NCBI RefSeq assembly: GCF_003589595.1
Contig: NW_020654422.1
Location: 20,748,438 to 20,812,437, forward strand
Direction of reading: 5' to 3'
DNA from: Hyposmocoma kahamanoa
Lineage: Eukaryota > Arthropoda > Insecta > Lepidoptera > Cosmopterigidae
Length of the DNA: 64,000 nucleotides
Position numbers and translations under genes: made by a program. Position 1 is the first letter of the stretch; each line of letters starts with the position of its first letter. Shown here piece after piece: positions 53,338 to 63,090 of this stretch. The notes under the pieces are model-generated. The model did no database searches. It was not told where the DNA came from and saw only the letters and a list, made by a program, of their open reading frames with translations.

Positions 53338-54205
53338 ACATTTATTTATTTATTTATCATAAAAGGAAGACCAACAGCTTAAAATTAACTTACTAACCTA
53401 ACATACATAACTATAACAATTTCCTAACCTATCGCTATAAACTTATAAACTTAATACGTAAACCATAAATCTAAAACCGCAGGTGCAAGCCTCACTATGA
53501 GTGAAAGAAATGCCCACTCAGTACTCTCCTCGCCGAAATTGTACTCGTATTGAAAAGATCCAAGGCAAAGGACGTACATTGAATATTAAAATTATTGCTT
53601 GCACGGCATACAAACTCATTTTGCCTATAATTAGTACGGGCCGGGGGTAGAACCAAAGGTGAATTGTTTCTCAAAGATTAACAGGGAACTCTAAGTAATA
53701 TTTGTGATAATCAATTGAACCTAATGCTATTTTTATTAAAAACATTAGGTCACTAATATCACGACGTATTTCAAGTTGTAAGAGATGATGCTTCTTACAA
53801 AGATTCAAATAATTGGCAGAATTGTAACAGTCTTTTGTACGATAGCACAGAAAACGAATAAACTTGTTTTGTACATTTTCCAGCCGTGAGATATAAATGT
53901 GATAACGTGGATTCCAAATTTGGCTAGCATACTCTAAAGTGCTGCGAACAAATGAGCAATACAGTATTTTTAAAGTTTTCACCTGTGCAAAATCTTTGGC
54001 ACTCCGCATAATAAAACCCAGTGACCTAGAGGCCTTAGTCGCTATACTATCAATTTGCGATTCGAAAAGTAATTTAGAGTCATGTAGAACTCCCAGATCT
54101 CGTACACATATAAGTTCATATCCATATAAGTAATATTCATTCATTGCGATATTATCCTTGTCATCTAGTATGGTTCTCGTCTTCTGTGTAAAACTAAAGC
54201 ATTAA
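53338..54205 (-). mobile_element. LINE LD reverse-transcriptase C-terminus
   Basis: From about 54200 the minus strand reads FTQKTRTILDDKDNIAMNEY, VRDLGVLHDSKLLFESQIDS, IATKASRSLGFIMRSAKDFA, LKILYCSFVRSTLEYASQIW, NPRYHIYISRLENVQNKFIR, CKKHHLLQLEIRRDISDLMF. At 53671 a frameshift ends the frame. The next frame continues LRNNSPLVLPPARTNYRQNE, FALDLFNTSTISARRVLSG to a stop near 53497. This is a CR1/Jockey-type C-terminus in the same family as 26978. A single frameshift is the only major lesion. The 3' tail is TATTTATTTATTTAT-like at 53341-53357. Confidence 0.85.
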
Positions 54206-55005
54206 TACAGCGAGTTCAAAATGCATGCCTAAGATTTTGTTACCCAATACCTCCTAGAAGTCATGTATCGCCATTTTTAAATAAAAATAAACTATTAAAT
54301 ATGTCTTCACGTCGGTATATACATTTTGCCACTGTAAAGTGGCTCTTTGGTATAATAAAACATAAAAAACCGTATTATTATATAAAAGTTTAATATGGTC
54401 TTCGCAATTGCGTCTTGGTCGGCTAATTGTCCAATGCCACAGAACTGCAGCATTTCAAGGGAGCTTTAAGTATGCCGCGGCGAAAATCTGGAATGATTTG
54501 CCTCCTCCTATTCGCGATGTAGCTTCTTTTATTTAAGAGTTTACGCTAATAGAACAAATGAACGGCACCAATCACTAAAGCTAGTTGTTAATTTATTTTA
54601 GTATAGTTTTGACTCGGACATTATTCTTATTATTATTATTAATTTTGTTATTTTATACTGTCTAAGAGCACGCTGCATATTGTAATAATTATATTATAAA
54701 TTGGGTATTGTTATTTTAAATGTTTAGGTTACGGATCAAACCCTTGTTATTCTTTTTAGTTTTTGTTAAATAGGCATAGCCATCTACCTCTTCTCAGGCT
54801 CCAGCTGAAAATCAGCGCTGTGGCTCTGCCCAGCATTAAGTTGAGCTGGCTAGCGTTTTCGACTATTAATTATGTACTTAGTAATATATATATTTTTGGT
54901 TATTTTGCTTTTTAGTGGTTTATTTTTTAATTTAAATATAGGCTAGTATTATTATTTTTATTTGTAATAGCCGAATAAATATTTCTTTCTTTCTTTCTAT
55001 CTATA
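54195..55005 (+). mobile_element. LINE LE C-terminus and 3' UTR
   Basis: The plus frame reads ALIQRVQNACLRFCYPIPPR, SHVSPFLNKNKLLNMSSRRY, IHFATVKWLFGIIKHKKPYY, then after a frameshift IWSSQLRLGRLIVQCHRTAA, FQGSFKYAAAKIWNDLPPPI, RDVASF. QRVQNACLRFC and AAKIWNDLP are standard LINE C-terminal segments. The 3' UTR ends in a TTTCTTTCTTTCTATC microsatellite at 54981-55000. It meets LD head to head at about 54200. Confidence 0.8.
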
Positions 55006-55247
55006 ACAAACAAGTAATTATTTATTATTTGTCATCTATTTTTTTCTTCTGAAGTTACACCGTCCGTCAGTTATCTTGTTTTTATGTCTGGAAGATACGA
55101 GTATGAGACTACTGGTTAGTAATAAGATCATCAACTAGATACAATATTTTGATGAGAGATCCGAAGAAAAATGAATCTGTTACAAAACAATTCAGCCGGA
55201 GCCACTGAAAGTTCCGTGGATTGATAAATGTAAGCTGAATAGATTTA

Positions 55248-55475
55248 CAGCGTTTGCTCACTACGTCGGATTCGTATCAGGGGGTCTACTCTCGATCTCC
55301 GACTGACATCCGTCCGAAACAATTACTGCCAAATAAGCAATACTTGACCAAATGAAAAGACGCGTGATGCGAATGAAGCTTCAAACTGGATACTTGTCTT
55401 TTAATTTTGTCGAATATTACTTATTTGACAGTAATTGTTTCGGATGCAGTGCGCAAACAGGTTACCTATCAATAG
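55248..55475. mobile_element. M4 palindromic element
   Basis: CCGAAACAATTACTGCCAAA (55314-55333) and TTTGACAGTAATTGTTTCGG (55424-55443) are inverted with one mismatch. GTTTGCTCACTACG on the far left and GTGCGCAAAC on the far right extend the inverted ends less perfectly. Non-coding; no target duplication resolved. Probably a MITE. Confidence 0.6.
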
Positions 55476-55562
55476 TCCGAAATGACATTTTCCAGAAATA
55501 ACCTTTGCTCGAATTTTCTTAACCTCGAAAGTAATTTTGAGAGGAAAATGTTTCTTCTTTTT

Positions 55563-55576
55563 AACCTAACTTAGCC
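55563..55576. repeat. 14-bp target duplication (left)
   Basis: AACCTAACTTAGCC, repeated exactly at 55972-55985. Confidence 0.85.
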
Positions 55577-55971
55577 TTTTTTTTTTTTTTTTATCGGGGG
55601 GAAATGCTTTATGCATACCTACACATATGTGGGACTGACCCTCCGATGGAGGGCATACCCACTAAAAACCCCCGGTGCACCCCCTTGGCCGGCTGTTGTG
55701 GGCACCGTGGGATCCCGAGGATTCTACCACAACGATGCCCCCGGCCACCTTGGCTTCTGCCAAAGTTCCCGCGCTAAAGAGGGGAGGGTCGGACGCTTAA
55801 CCCATCCCCTCAGACGACGAGTGAGACCGTGCAATGCGGGCAAGGGATCCCCGTGCTTTGTCCGCTGGCCTCACTAGGGAATTAGGCGAGCAGCGAACTG
55901 CACTCGCCTTTTTCCCCGCCGCCTGCGCCGGAGCGGGTTCGCGTCGACTGCGTCTTCGCGCACCCGTTCCG
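55577..55971 (-). mobile_element. GC-rich retroposon with poly(A) and 14-bp TSD
   Basis: On the minus strand this 395-bp element ends GGGGGTTTTTAGTGGGTATG ... CCCCCGATAAAAAAAAAA, that is, a poly(A) tail of about 16 A. It is flanked by perfect 14-bp duplications, the mark of target-primed reverse transcription. No ORF family is recognised. It is probably the 3' end of a 5'-truncated LINE, or a SINE. The flanks (CCTAACTTAGCCTAACCTAACC) resemble degenerate insect telomere repeats (CCTAA). R1-clade TRAS and SART elements insert into such repeats, but identity with them is not shown. Confidence 0.8.
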
Positions 55972-55985
55972 AACCTAACTTAGCC
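55972..55985. repeat. 14-bp target duplication (right)
   Basis: AACCTAACTTAGCC, then CTAACCTAACCGAACCTAA: telomere-like words continue to 56003. Confidence 0.85.
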
Positions 55986-56173
55986 TAACCTAACCGAACC
56001 TAATCGTGTCTTTGCGATAAACGTCCAACAGATCCTGAAAGAACATCGGTTTCGTTATAATTCGGTTTTCGGTGTAATGAAAATTCGAACAAACGTTATT
56101 TCGGTTAAAAAATATTCGAGTTTTGCACATCCTTCAAAGCAGCTTTTTTATGGGTATTTCACCAACTCCTTAA

Positions 56174-56290
56174 TGTAGCGATTGCGACGTCATTGAAGAC
56201 GTTTATCACGTTTTGATGGAATGTTTACGGACCCTCCCGGTCTCTCTCACTCAGAAGACAATTGGGTAATGTGGCCAGCATACGCCAGAC
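56174..56290 (+). mobile_element. LINE zinc-knuckle relic
   Basis: The frame at 56174 reads CSDCDVIEDVYHVLMEC, a CCHC motif (C-x2-C-x7-H-x4-C) with the acidic residues and V-x-H-V-L-x-E-C pattern of the C-terminal zinc knuckle in R1- and Jockey-type LINEs. A stop lies immediately before it. Little else can be read. Confidence 0.55.
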
Positions 56291-57664
56291 TGGGTGATGT
56301 TTATATTATATTCGCCGTTTCTTCGTTGCGCGAAGCTAAAATACTGTACAAAATATATTCAAGTAGGTAGTCTTAATCTAGGTTTGATGAATAAATTAAG
56401 TAGCATTAAAAAGCGACATTATCATCTTCTTATACGGTAAACCTCCTTAAATTTACATAAACTAAAACCTGAATTACATTATATGAATAAAATTGGGACC
56501 CGCGGCAAGGCGTTCAAGATGCTGGCAGCGTTCCCCATTGTATGGCTATGCGTTGTGAAAGGTAACTGCCAGCCCTTGGGTTTCCCACACCTAACTTCTT
56601 GTTCTTTCTTTAATTATTACATGGTTGCAGTAATTTATTATTGTTTAATTGACACACGCAAAAACAGATGAGAAAAAATTAACCGCTATTCCCCTACATC
56701 TTACACGGTTACCTAACAAAATAGAGGACCCCTTAACCATCTCTTATCTGCGCCAATTAATACATAACTGGTAGGGTTAAGAAAGCACCCTTAAGCCGAA
56801 TATTAATATGGAATACTCATGAAACTGCTTTGCATATTGTATTGCAAGACATTACTATGCAATTGTCACTTTATTTCGGAAGGGTGTACTTGTTCTACAC
56901 GCTTATTTGTAGATAAACTTGTAAGCTTTTAGAAAATTATGTCTTTTGTTCAAAAAGGGTGTAAAACTTGTCCGTTAGCCGTTACATATACCAGGGCTCC
57001 ATCTCTTGCTAAAGGTTACGCAATAATTGCTGTGTGCGCCGATGTTGGCGCAAGCGCTCATACAAGTCTTTCATTTAAGAGCATTCGGCTCCGCACAACT
57101 GCGCACGACGGTCAACGTTACTTTCACGTCTCTGTGCGCGTGTTTAGGTTCCTTCTTCCTCGTAGTGAGCACCTGGTGTCATTAGTCAGATTTTGTATGA
57201 GAGCGATGTATCTGTTGCGTAGTAACTAGTAATCTGTGCACATACTTCTTTTAAAGAAAATATTTGTGCTTGTATAATATTCATAAAAAAGGATTCTTTC
57301 TACTACGTCTTTTAACTTAATACATCTCTAATTGTTACGAATTATAAACACCATCCAAACTATAAACTCTTAGACATCTAATTAAATAAATGAATATCTT
57401 AACCCCACATCTGAGCTCTGAGCCTTAAGAATATTAATATCCCCCAATATCAGTTCAAGTAACACTACCCTACCCGCTTCCCCCCACTGTTCCCCCTTTG
57501 ACTTCATTAAGCCGCGGTCGCGTTCGTTAACTGCACATGGATAATGAAATTGTAGGTACGATGCATGGAAATTTTGTTTAATCCCAGACACTACTATATG
57601 TGTACAGAAGTATATATATTTACTTACGTATGGAGGTGTGTTTCTTGGCTACATAAAGGGTACT
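56291..57664. other. Nothing recognised
   Basis: The frame at 56939-57229 (96 codons) has a more balanced composition than most but no known domain. The rest is AT-rich. Confidence 0.45.
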
Positions 57665-58061
57665 ATTGGGCACATTTGGGTATTTCAAAGACAACAGAAG
57701 AGTTATTCAACCTTATCCCTTCCTCTCCTTTCCATCAGCGGACCACCCGTGCCGGACTGCGTTGCCACAGTTGGACGGTCAGTTCAATACCGTCCCGCAC
57801 TAAAAAGTTTGGCAATTCGTTTTTATGCCGAACCATCAAATTGTGGAACCAACTCCCGGCGCAAGTATTCCCTCCCCTCTATAACATCGGGTCCTTCAAA
57901 CGTAGTGTGAAGAAGCATTTGGCCAGACCGGCAAAATGATAGTGACGGAGTGAAGATATTTGTGTTTTCCATCCGTTACTCTCATCTCTGGACTGTATTC
58001 GCACTTTCCATCAGGCGCGGTGCAGTCATTTTGCCGAGTCACAATAAAAAATAAAAAAAAC
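57665..58061 (+). mobile_element. LINE C-terminus and 3' UTR, intact frame
   Basis: The frame reads TTEELFNLIPSSPFHQRTTR, AGLRCHSWTVSSIPSRTKKF, GNSFLCRTIKLWNQLPAQVF, YNIGSFKRSVKKHLARPAK, then a stop at 57939. FLCRTIKLWN-x-LPA-x-VFP and GSFKR are the conserved end of a lepidopteran CR1/Jockey-type reverse transcriptase. The frame is unbroken over about 95 residues, which suggests a fairly young copy. The UTR ends in an A-rich tail at 58045-58061. It directly abuts the S2 copy that follows. Confidence 0.8.
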
Positions 58062-58062
58062 T

Positions 58063-58290
58063 TTTTTTATGATATCAAGCAACGGGTAGAACAAATCGTG
58101 TACCTGGTGGTAAGCGACACCCCTGACAGTATTTTTAATCACAGAGATCTTAGTGGCACTGCCACAGCGTCCGTAATCTTGAGACATAAGTTAAGAAGTC
58201 CTAAGTGCCTGTAATTTCACCAGTGTCGTTACTCTTCAAAACCGGAACGCAGTAACGCTCTCATTACGGCTGGGTGGCAGAAATATTTAC
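58063..58290 (-). mobile_element. S2 dispersed repeat
   Basis: Reverse copy with ATGATATCAAGCAACGGGTA, TACCTGGTGGTAAGCGACAC, TTGAGACATAAGTTAAGAAG and AACCGGAACGCAGTAACGCT. The family 5' end is missing after GGTGGCAGAAATAT. Confidence 0.8.
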
Positions 58291-58307
58291 ATTCTCAATA
58301 TAAAAAA

Positions 58308-58505
58308 ACTGACCTCAAAAGTTTGCTTATCAGTTTTTTATTAGAATTATATCTACTTGCCAAGTTTTATTGATATCGGTTAAAGGGAAAAAAGTATTTA
58401 CAGCAAATTTAAATGGGACCAACACTGAGGTACCCTCTTTCCAACAAAAAATCATCAAAATTGGTTTACAAATATACACACATTGAAGTTGGTTAAAAAT
58501 AAAAT
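58308..58505 (+). mobile_element. M5 repeat with internal deletion
   Basis: AAACTGACCTCAAAAGTTTG, GCCAAGTTTTATTGATATCG, GGGACCAACACTGAGGTACC and TTGAAGTTGGTTAAAAATAA follow M5 order. The GTGCGCGAAACCGG block is replaced by a short gap. Confidence 0.7.
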
Positions 58506-58911
58506 CAACTTTATGTGCTTTGTAAACCAGTTACGGAAAACAATAATAAGAAAAAAAATGTACCTTAGATAGAAAAGTACAATGAGACTCGGACGTATTA
58601 AGAGTCGATACTATCTCGGCTTGAATTAAAATTTTTCCCGTATTGAATTGGTTCTATTGCGCGGATCGAGTGGCAGGGATACTGACTTTATTTGGTTTTT
58701 TTTTACAAACGAAATCAAATTTGCTGCGCCCTCTATTTTCACGATTACAAAAGTAGTTCGTTCGGACAGGCTTGCCTCGATTGTGTTTTTATGTTCGACT
58801 GCCGTCGTTTACCTTTGTGTTGTTCAGGATACCGTTTTCTCAAATAGTGGAATTTATTTTATAATTTTCAGTAAAAACATTAAAAAAAAAATAGTATAGC
58901 GGCGCATTGTT
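58506..58911. other. Nothing recognised
   Basis: The frame at 58648-58899 is hydrophobic and chance-like. Confidence 0.45.
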
Positions 58912-59055
58912 GCATTGTGGATCGACGACATAGTACGCGTCGCGGGGAGTCAATGGATGCGGCTAGCACAGAACCGTGATAGATGGCACAAACTTCGGAA
59001 GACCTATACCCAGCAATGGGTGAAATCAGGCTGTGTATGATGATGAAATATTTTA
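58912..59055 (+). mobile_element. RTE-type LINE 3' end, intact last codons
   Basis: From 58918 to the TGA at 59038-59040 the frame reads WIDDIVRVAGSQWMRLAQNR, DRWHKLRKTYTQQWVKSGCV. It matches the RTE C-terminus (RWTDDL-x-RVAG-x-WMR-x-AQDR-x-W) also present, damaged, at 6660-6775. The TGATGATG tail follows. Severely 5'-truncated, as only about 40 codons remain. Confidence 0.8.
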
Positions 59056-59099
59056 GTATCTTCATTAAATACTTCTCTCACACCTACTCTCAACACACA

Positions 59100-59360
59100 C
59101 ATAAGTAATTCACCAACACTATATATACAGTGAAAGACAAAATATAGGCCAATAGCATCGCGCCTTTGATACAGTACAAAATGGAATTTAAAAAAAGACT
59201 GTACAAAGGACGACGGAAGCATATAGAAAAATCCGTGAGATCCGCTGGTTCGTTCCGCGATTTAGTTGGTATAGCGCCTGTCACGGTAAGCTAGAAGACG
59301 TCGGTTCGAATCCGGCCGGATCGAAGGAATATTTTCTGAGTGTTCGGTCTTTGTATTAAT
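59100..59360 (+). mobile_element. S4 tRNA-like SINE, best promoter
   Basis: TTCCGCGATTTAGTTGGTAT (A-box side) and GTCGGTTCGAATCCGGCCGG (perfect B box) form a tRNA-like pair. CATATAGAAAAATCCGTGAG before it and AATATTTTCTGAGTGTTCGG after it are shared with 30070-30200. The minus-strand frames here are not genes. Confidence 0.65.
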
Positions 59361-60002
59361 AATTATAAAAAAAGACTGGTCAGGGCTAGACCGCACTAGC
59401 CGCCATCCCCTCTTCTGTCGGTCCCATCTCTACCCACCACGCTACGCCACTGAGTTCACCACACAACTTCTTTGTAAATCTCATAGTATGTTAATGTATT
59501 TGAACAAAAACATCAATGCTCAACCCTATATTGAGTTCCGATGCGTCACAAATTTGCATTGAATGGACGCGATCTCAATTTCAGTCGATATGTTCTCGGA
59601 ACGAACTCGATGGTAATTTTAAACGTTTTAACGACTTGCTATTGAGATGTGTTATTTTATTGATGCTATCAATTTTGTTTATTTTATATCGTTCGTAGGT
59701 CTCCGAACGAACGAACGAACGACGAACACCTACCCGTAAATGTAAATGTAAAAAGTATTACAAACAATGAAATGAAATAATACCCATAGGCATACATCTA
59801 AATAGATAAACCAAGAGTGTCACATTTTTGTACCTTCTATGACGTTACAAGCCCTGTGTAGTACTGGAAAACCTCCTCCGGCGCTAAATTGGAACATAGG
59901 GAGCCGCGAATTATTAATATATTAAATTAATACCAAAATAAGATAATTATTACTTAAAAGGTTAAGTAAGTAAGCAAAAGTTGCTCCATGTTCCATTTAG
60001 TC
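59361..60002. other. Unassigned; short GAAC repeat
   Basis: No gene or family. A GAAC microsatellite (four units) lies at 59706-59721. Confidence 0.5.
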
Positions 60003-60010
60003 GTACTAAT
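60003..60010. repeat. Target duplication of P-like copy 2 (left)
   Basis: GTACTAAT, repeated exactly at 60395-60402. Confidence 0.9.
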
Positions 60011-60394
60011 CTTAGAATAATTACGCATAGAAACCTAGTCCGCACACGCTAAGTGAGGCAAATTGAAGCGCTCCCAAAGGGCCTACACGAGCGGGCGGGT
60101 CTTCAGTGCTCAAGGTCAACTTGCACCGCGAACAGATCAAGAATTTTAGCTAAAAATGACGAAATGTGCGGTAAATTAGTGTAAAAATACGTCAGACAAA
60201 CATAAAATAGATACTAACATCACATTCCACAAGGAAGTAACGCGTTTCAAAAAATTTTTTGAAACGCTTCAAAATATTCACTAAAACCGAAAATTAATCT
60301 ACTACTAAAATTAGCCTACATGAATTTGATTTTTGCCTCACTTGTGACATTTCTTTTGATATGAAACTATCATTCTATGCGTTATTATTCTAAG
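60011..60394 (+). mobile_element. P-like transposon, non-autonomous, copy 2
   Basis: A 384-bp copy with the same ends as 38279-38637 (CTTAGAATAATTACGCATAG and CTATGCGTTATTATTCTAAG). It shares over most of its length GTGAGGCAAATTGAAGCG, GGTCAACTTGCACCGCGAAC and ATGACGAAATGTGCGGTAAA. The THAP-like ORF start is at 60156, but codon 8 is TAG. A perfect 26-bp palindrome (60242-60267) lies where the two copies begin to differ. It has no full transposase. Confidence 0.85.
60242..60267. repeat. 26-bp perfect palindrome inside P-like copy 2
   Basis: GCGTTTCAAAAAA directly followed by its inverse TTTTTTGAAACGC. Copy 1 has GCGTTTCAACTTGTATTTTT at this place, with no palindrome. Confidence 0.85.
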
Positions 60395-60402
60395 GTACTA
60401 AT
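60395..60402. repeat. Target duplication of P-like copy 2 (right)
   Basis: GTACTAAT, identical to 60003-60010. Confidence 0.9.
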
Positions 60403-61171
60403 TTTACAATGAATAGTTATCTGCCAAGACCATTAACATTATTTAACCAACTCAGTGATGATGTTTGCGTATTACTTTCTGCAATTTATTACAATTTTCG
60501 TAACTTTTGACCTTCTCGCGTAATTGTAAGTAACTTTTGTTTTTAAGGCCATTTTCATCATATTTGGCGACGTTGACATTTTTTTTAGAATCAACTATGT
60601 TTGTAGATGGCGCAAACATTTTGTATTCAATCAATTACTGGTTCCATTACTGGGACAATCAAGTACATTTTTGTTTTTAGAATTTAGTCGTATACATCTC
60701 ACTTACATTTTCTAAATAAAAAAACGAACTAGTAAAATTTAACTTTTGAAGCAAAAATGTGACTTTTCAGGTAACAAAATGTAACATTCGTCTCAAGAAC
60801 CCTGGCAATACTGCTAATAACTTCTTGTCGATTGATGATTGTTGTGTTCTCGTAGGCGCGTGAGTTTGTGTTAATGTACTGTTATTTTCTTACAGTCATA
60901 TAACATGGAAACTGTTAATAGGCATGGAATTTGTATTTATATGGAAATCCATTTTGTAATATATTTAACATTGGATTGAATAATGATTTTTACAATGTAA
61001 AAGAATTTCTTTAAGAGAAATTGTAATTTTATTCTTTTTTTAATTATGCTATTCATTTTCAAAGTCAGTCTATATTGACAAGCATCCTCCTGTCCTTCCG
61101 ACTGATTGATAGTGTTCGGTGGATTATAAGTTAATGACAACTATAGGGTGTTAATTTATTTTAATTACAGA
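60403..61171. other. Nothing recognised
   Basis: AT-rich. The minus-strand frames at 60452-60634 and 60937-61140 are Lys/Asn-rich and chance-like. Confidence 0.5.
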
Positions 61172-61465
61172 ATTTTAGTGGCAGTAGAGCTCCTTGTGAA
61201 AGAGTACGTCCAGGGAAGTACTGCCATTTTATCTGTTTCTGCTGCCATGCGGTAATGTGAGGATTGCGGCGTTTCGATTTAGAAGGGACTTACAAGAAAT
61301 TACAGGCATGAGATTTGCCAACTTATGTCTTAGAGTATAGCGGCAGTGCACCTCAGATCTTTGCAATTTAAAGTTCTGAGTGAGATACTGCTATGGACAG
61401 GCATGTCGGTTACCACCAGGCGCACGACTTGTTCATTCCGCCACTTGGAATCATAAAAAAAAGTT
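61172..61465 (+). mobile_element. S2 dispersed repeat, near full length
   Basis: AGTGGCAGTAGAGCTCCTTG at the left, ATTACAGGCATGAGATTTGC in the middle, and CACTTGGAATCATAAAAAAA at the right. Complete with scattered substitutions. Confidence 0.85.
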
Positions 61466-62925
61466 TTTCATATTCTTCAATTATCGCTTTCTTCTTCTTG
61501 TAATACTACTGTTATAAATATTTGAATGCCACATATATTTCATGTATAAGTAACTAATTCTTGTTTCTCTTCTCCCAATTCTTTTACACGTCTATCATAA
61601 GAACCTAATTTAAAAATATTTCTGCAAACAATGACTTATTAAACAATATCAAGATGAATTGTTTCAGGTGTAAAAATTGACAGTTTTGTTACTTACCATG
61701 TTCTCCCTTGGAACGGTTTTGGGACATCCAAATAATATTTTACATGTGACTAAATCACGTTTACGGCTTATGGGCTTATAAACAAGGTCCAATATCCGAG
61801 TATTAAAAGTATTTTAAGCGGTAATTTAAACAAATGATACAAATGAAGTATTAAGCTGTTATAAAATGTTGGCCAGAGATCTGTAACGGAGAGTGTATAG
61901 ATAAAACATTACATCCATTTACGTGGGACGACCAGGCGATCGGATAATAGATTTTTGTTTTTGTTGCGGTATAGTTTGGGTTTTGGTTTTATTAATAACA
62001 ACTAGATAAATGTCAAATGACGGTTTTCACATGTTCACATCAGATAAGGGAAAAAGCTAATGTGGTGTCGTATCAGGAACTAAAAGATAGGGCGCTGAAT
62101 AAAGATGCTTGGCGATTACTTGCTTTCAGTAGAAAAGAGTCTAGGTCTTAAATAAGACGAAGTAAAAAGAATAAGATAATTGTCGTACTGTAATATTGAC
62201 AGGTTTAAAGTCAAAATTAGACACTGACTTATTCTGCAGGTTGTTGTACATGAAGAAGATTTAAATGATTCTTGCAATGTTATTAAAGGAAAACTTAAAC
62301 TGTTAAATACGCATAGTAAATTTGATAGTAGAAGGCAATTGCCCATCGAGGTTTAAAAACCGACGTAAATTAAAAAATATTAATTCTAAACAATTTTATG
62401 TTCCATAGTGACTGCGACATACTCATAGTGTGCCGCGGCTTTGCGTGGGGTATTGGAGAAGTGTCTGGTATCGAACATTCACATTCCTTTTGTTTGTCCG
62501 TTTGCTCGCCGTTACGTAGGCTGTCCGTCTTCATTGTACGATGGTCTAAGTCATAAAAGGTGAAAGAATCTTTTCGCGGTAAAAATTCGGCTGAATTATG
62601 TATGTAAAAAAAATATTTTTGTCCCGCAAAAAACTTTGCGGATTTTCAGACACGTTTTGTCGCTAGAATGTTCCAAACGAAGCATGCTATAATTGAGATG
62701 GTAAGCGTTTTAAAATTTCAGTTTCATTGTCTTTCTCATTTATTCGTCATGCTTTGCCGAGTGAAGGTCTCTTCCATAGTCGTCATTCGTTATAGTTTTC
62801 TTTGTCAAACTGTCTGTTCAGTCTATGCAAGGTATAAAAATGGAAGCAAATTAATTTGCTGCTCCGCGGACCCAGTGGATCGTGTAAAATAGCTACGCTT
62901 GTGTTGAATATTTTTTAATGCAATT
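61466..62925. other. Nothing recognised with confidence
   Basis: About 1.45 kb. A phrase near 62066-62140 (SYQELKDRALNKDAWRLLAF) faintly resembles a LINE C-terminal segment but is too weak to call. The rest is unassigned. Confidence 0.4.
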
Positions 62926-63090
62926 AATTATCCCACCCTCTCTCCGCATAAAATTAATAAAATAAATAACACAAGTGCAACTACAGTCACAAACCACCAC
63001 CAAAAATATACCCGACACGTGTTTCGCCTCTCCACGAGGCATTCTCAAAGGCTGTTGACTGCTCGACCCTCGGCCGAAGAGTCAGCTCAT
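62926..63090 (-). mobile_element. PLE-like tail, uninterrupted
   Basis: TAATTATCCCACCCTCTCTC through ATACCCGACACGTGTTTCGC to CGGCCGAAGAGTCAG. It is the unsplit relative of 38175-38712: CCCGACAC occurs once (63011-63018) and no P-like element is present. The minus strand keeps the GCCTC-GTGGA-GAGGC stem followed by GAAACACGTGTC, but the upstream core word is mutated (TTTGAGA). Confidence 0.7.

Noticed and set aside
55611..55877. 88-codon plus-strand frame
   Set aside because: Antisense to the poly(A)-tailed retroposon, in GC-rich DNA with few stops; no protein family.
62066..62140. Possible LINE phrase SYQELKDRALNKDAWRLL
   Set aside because: Too short and without neighbouring LINE segments or a tail.
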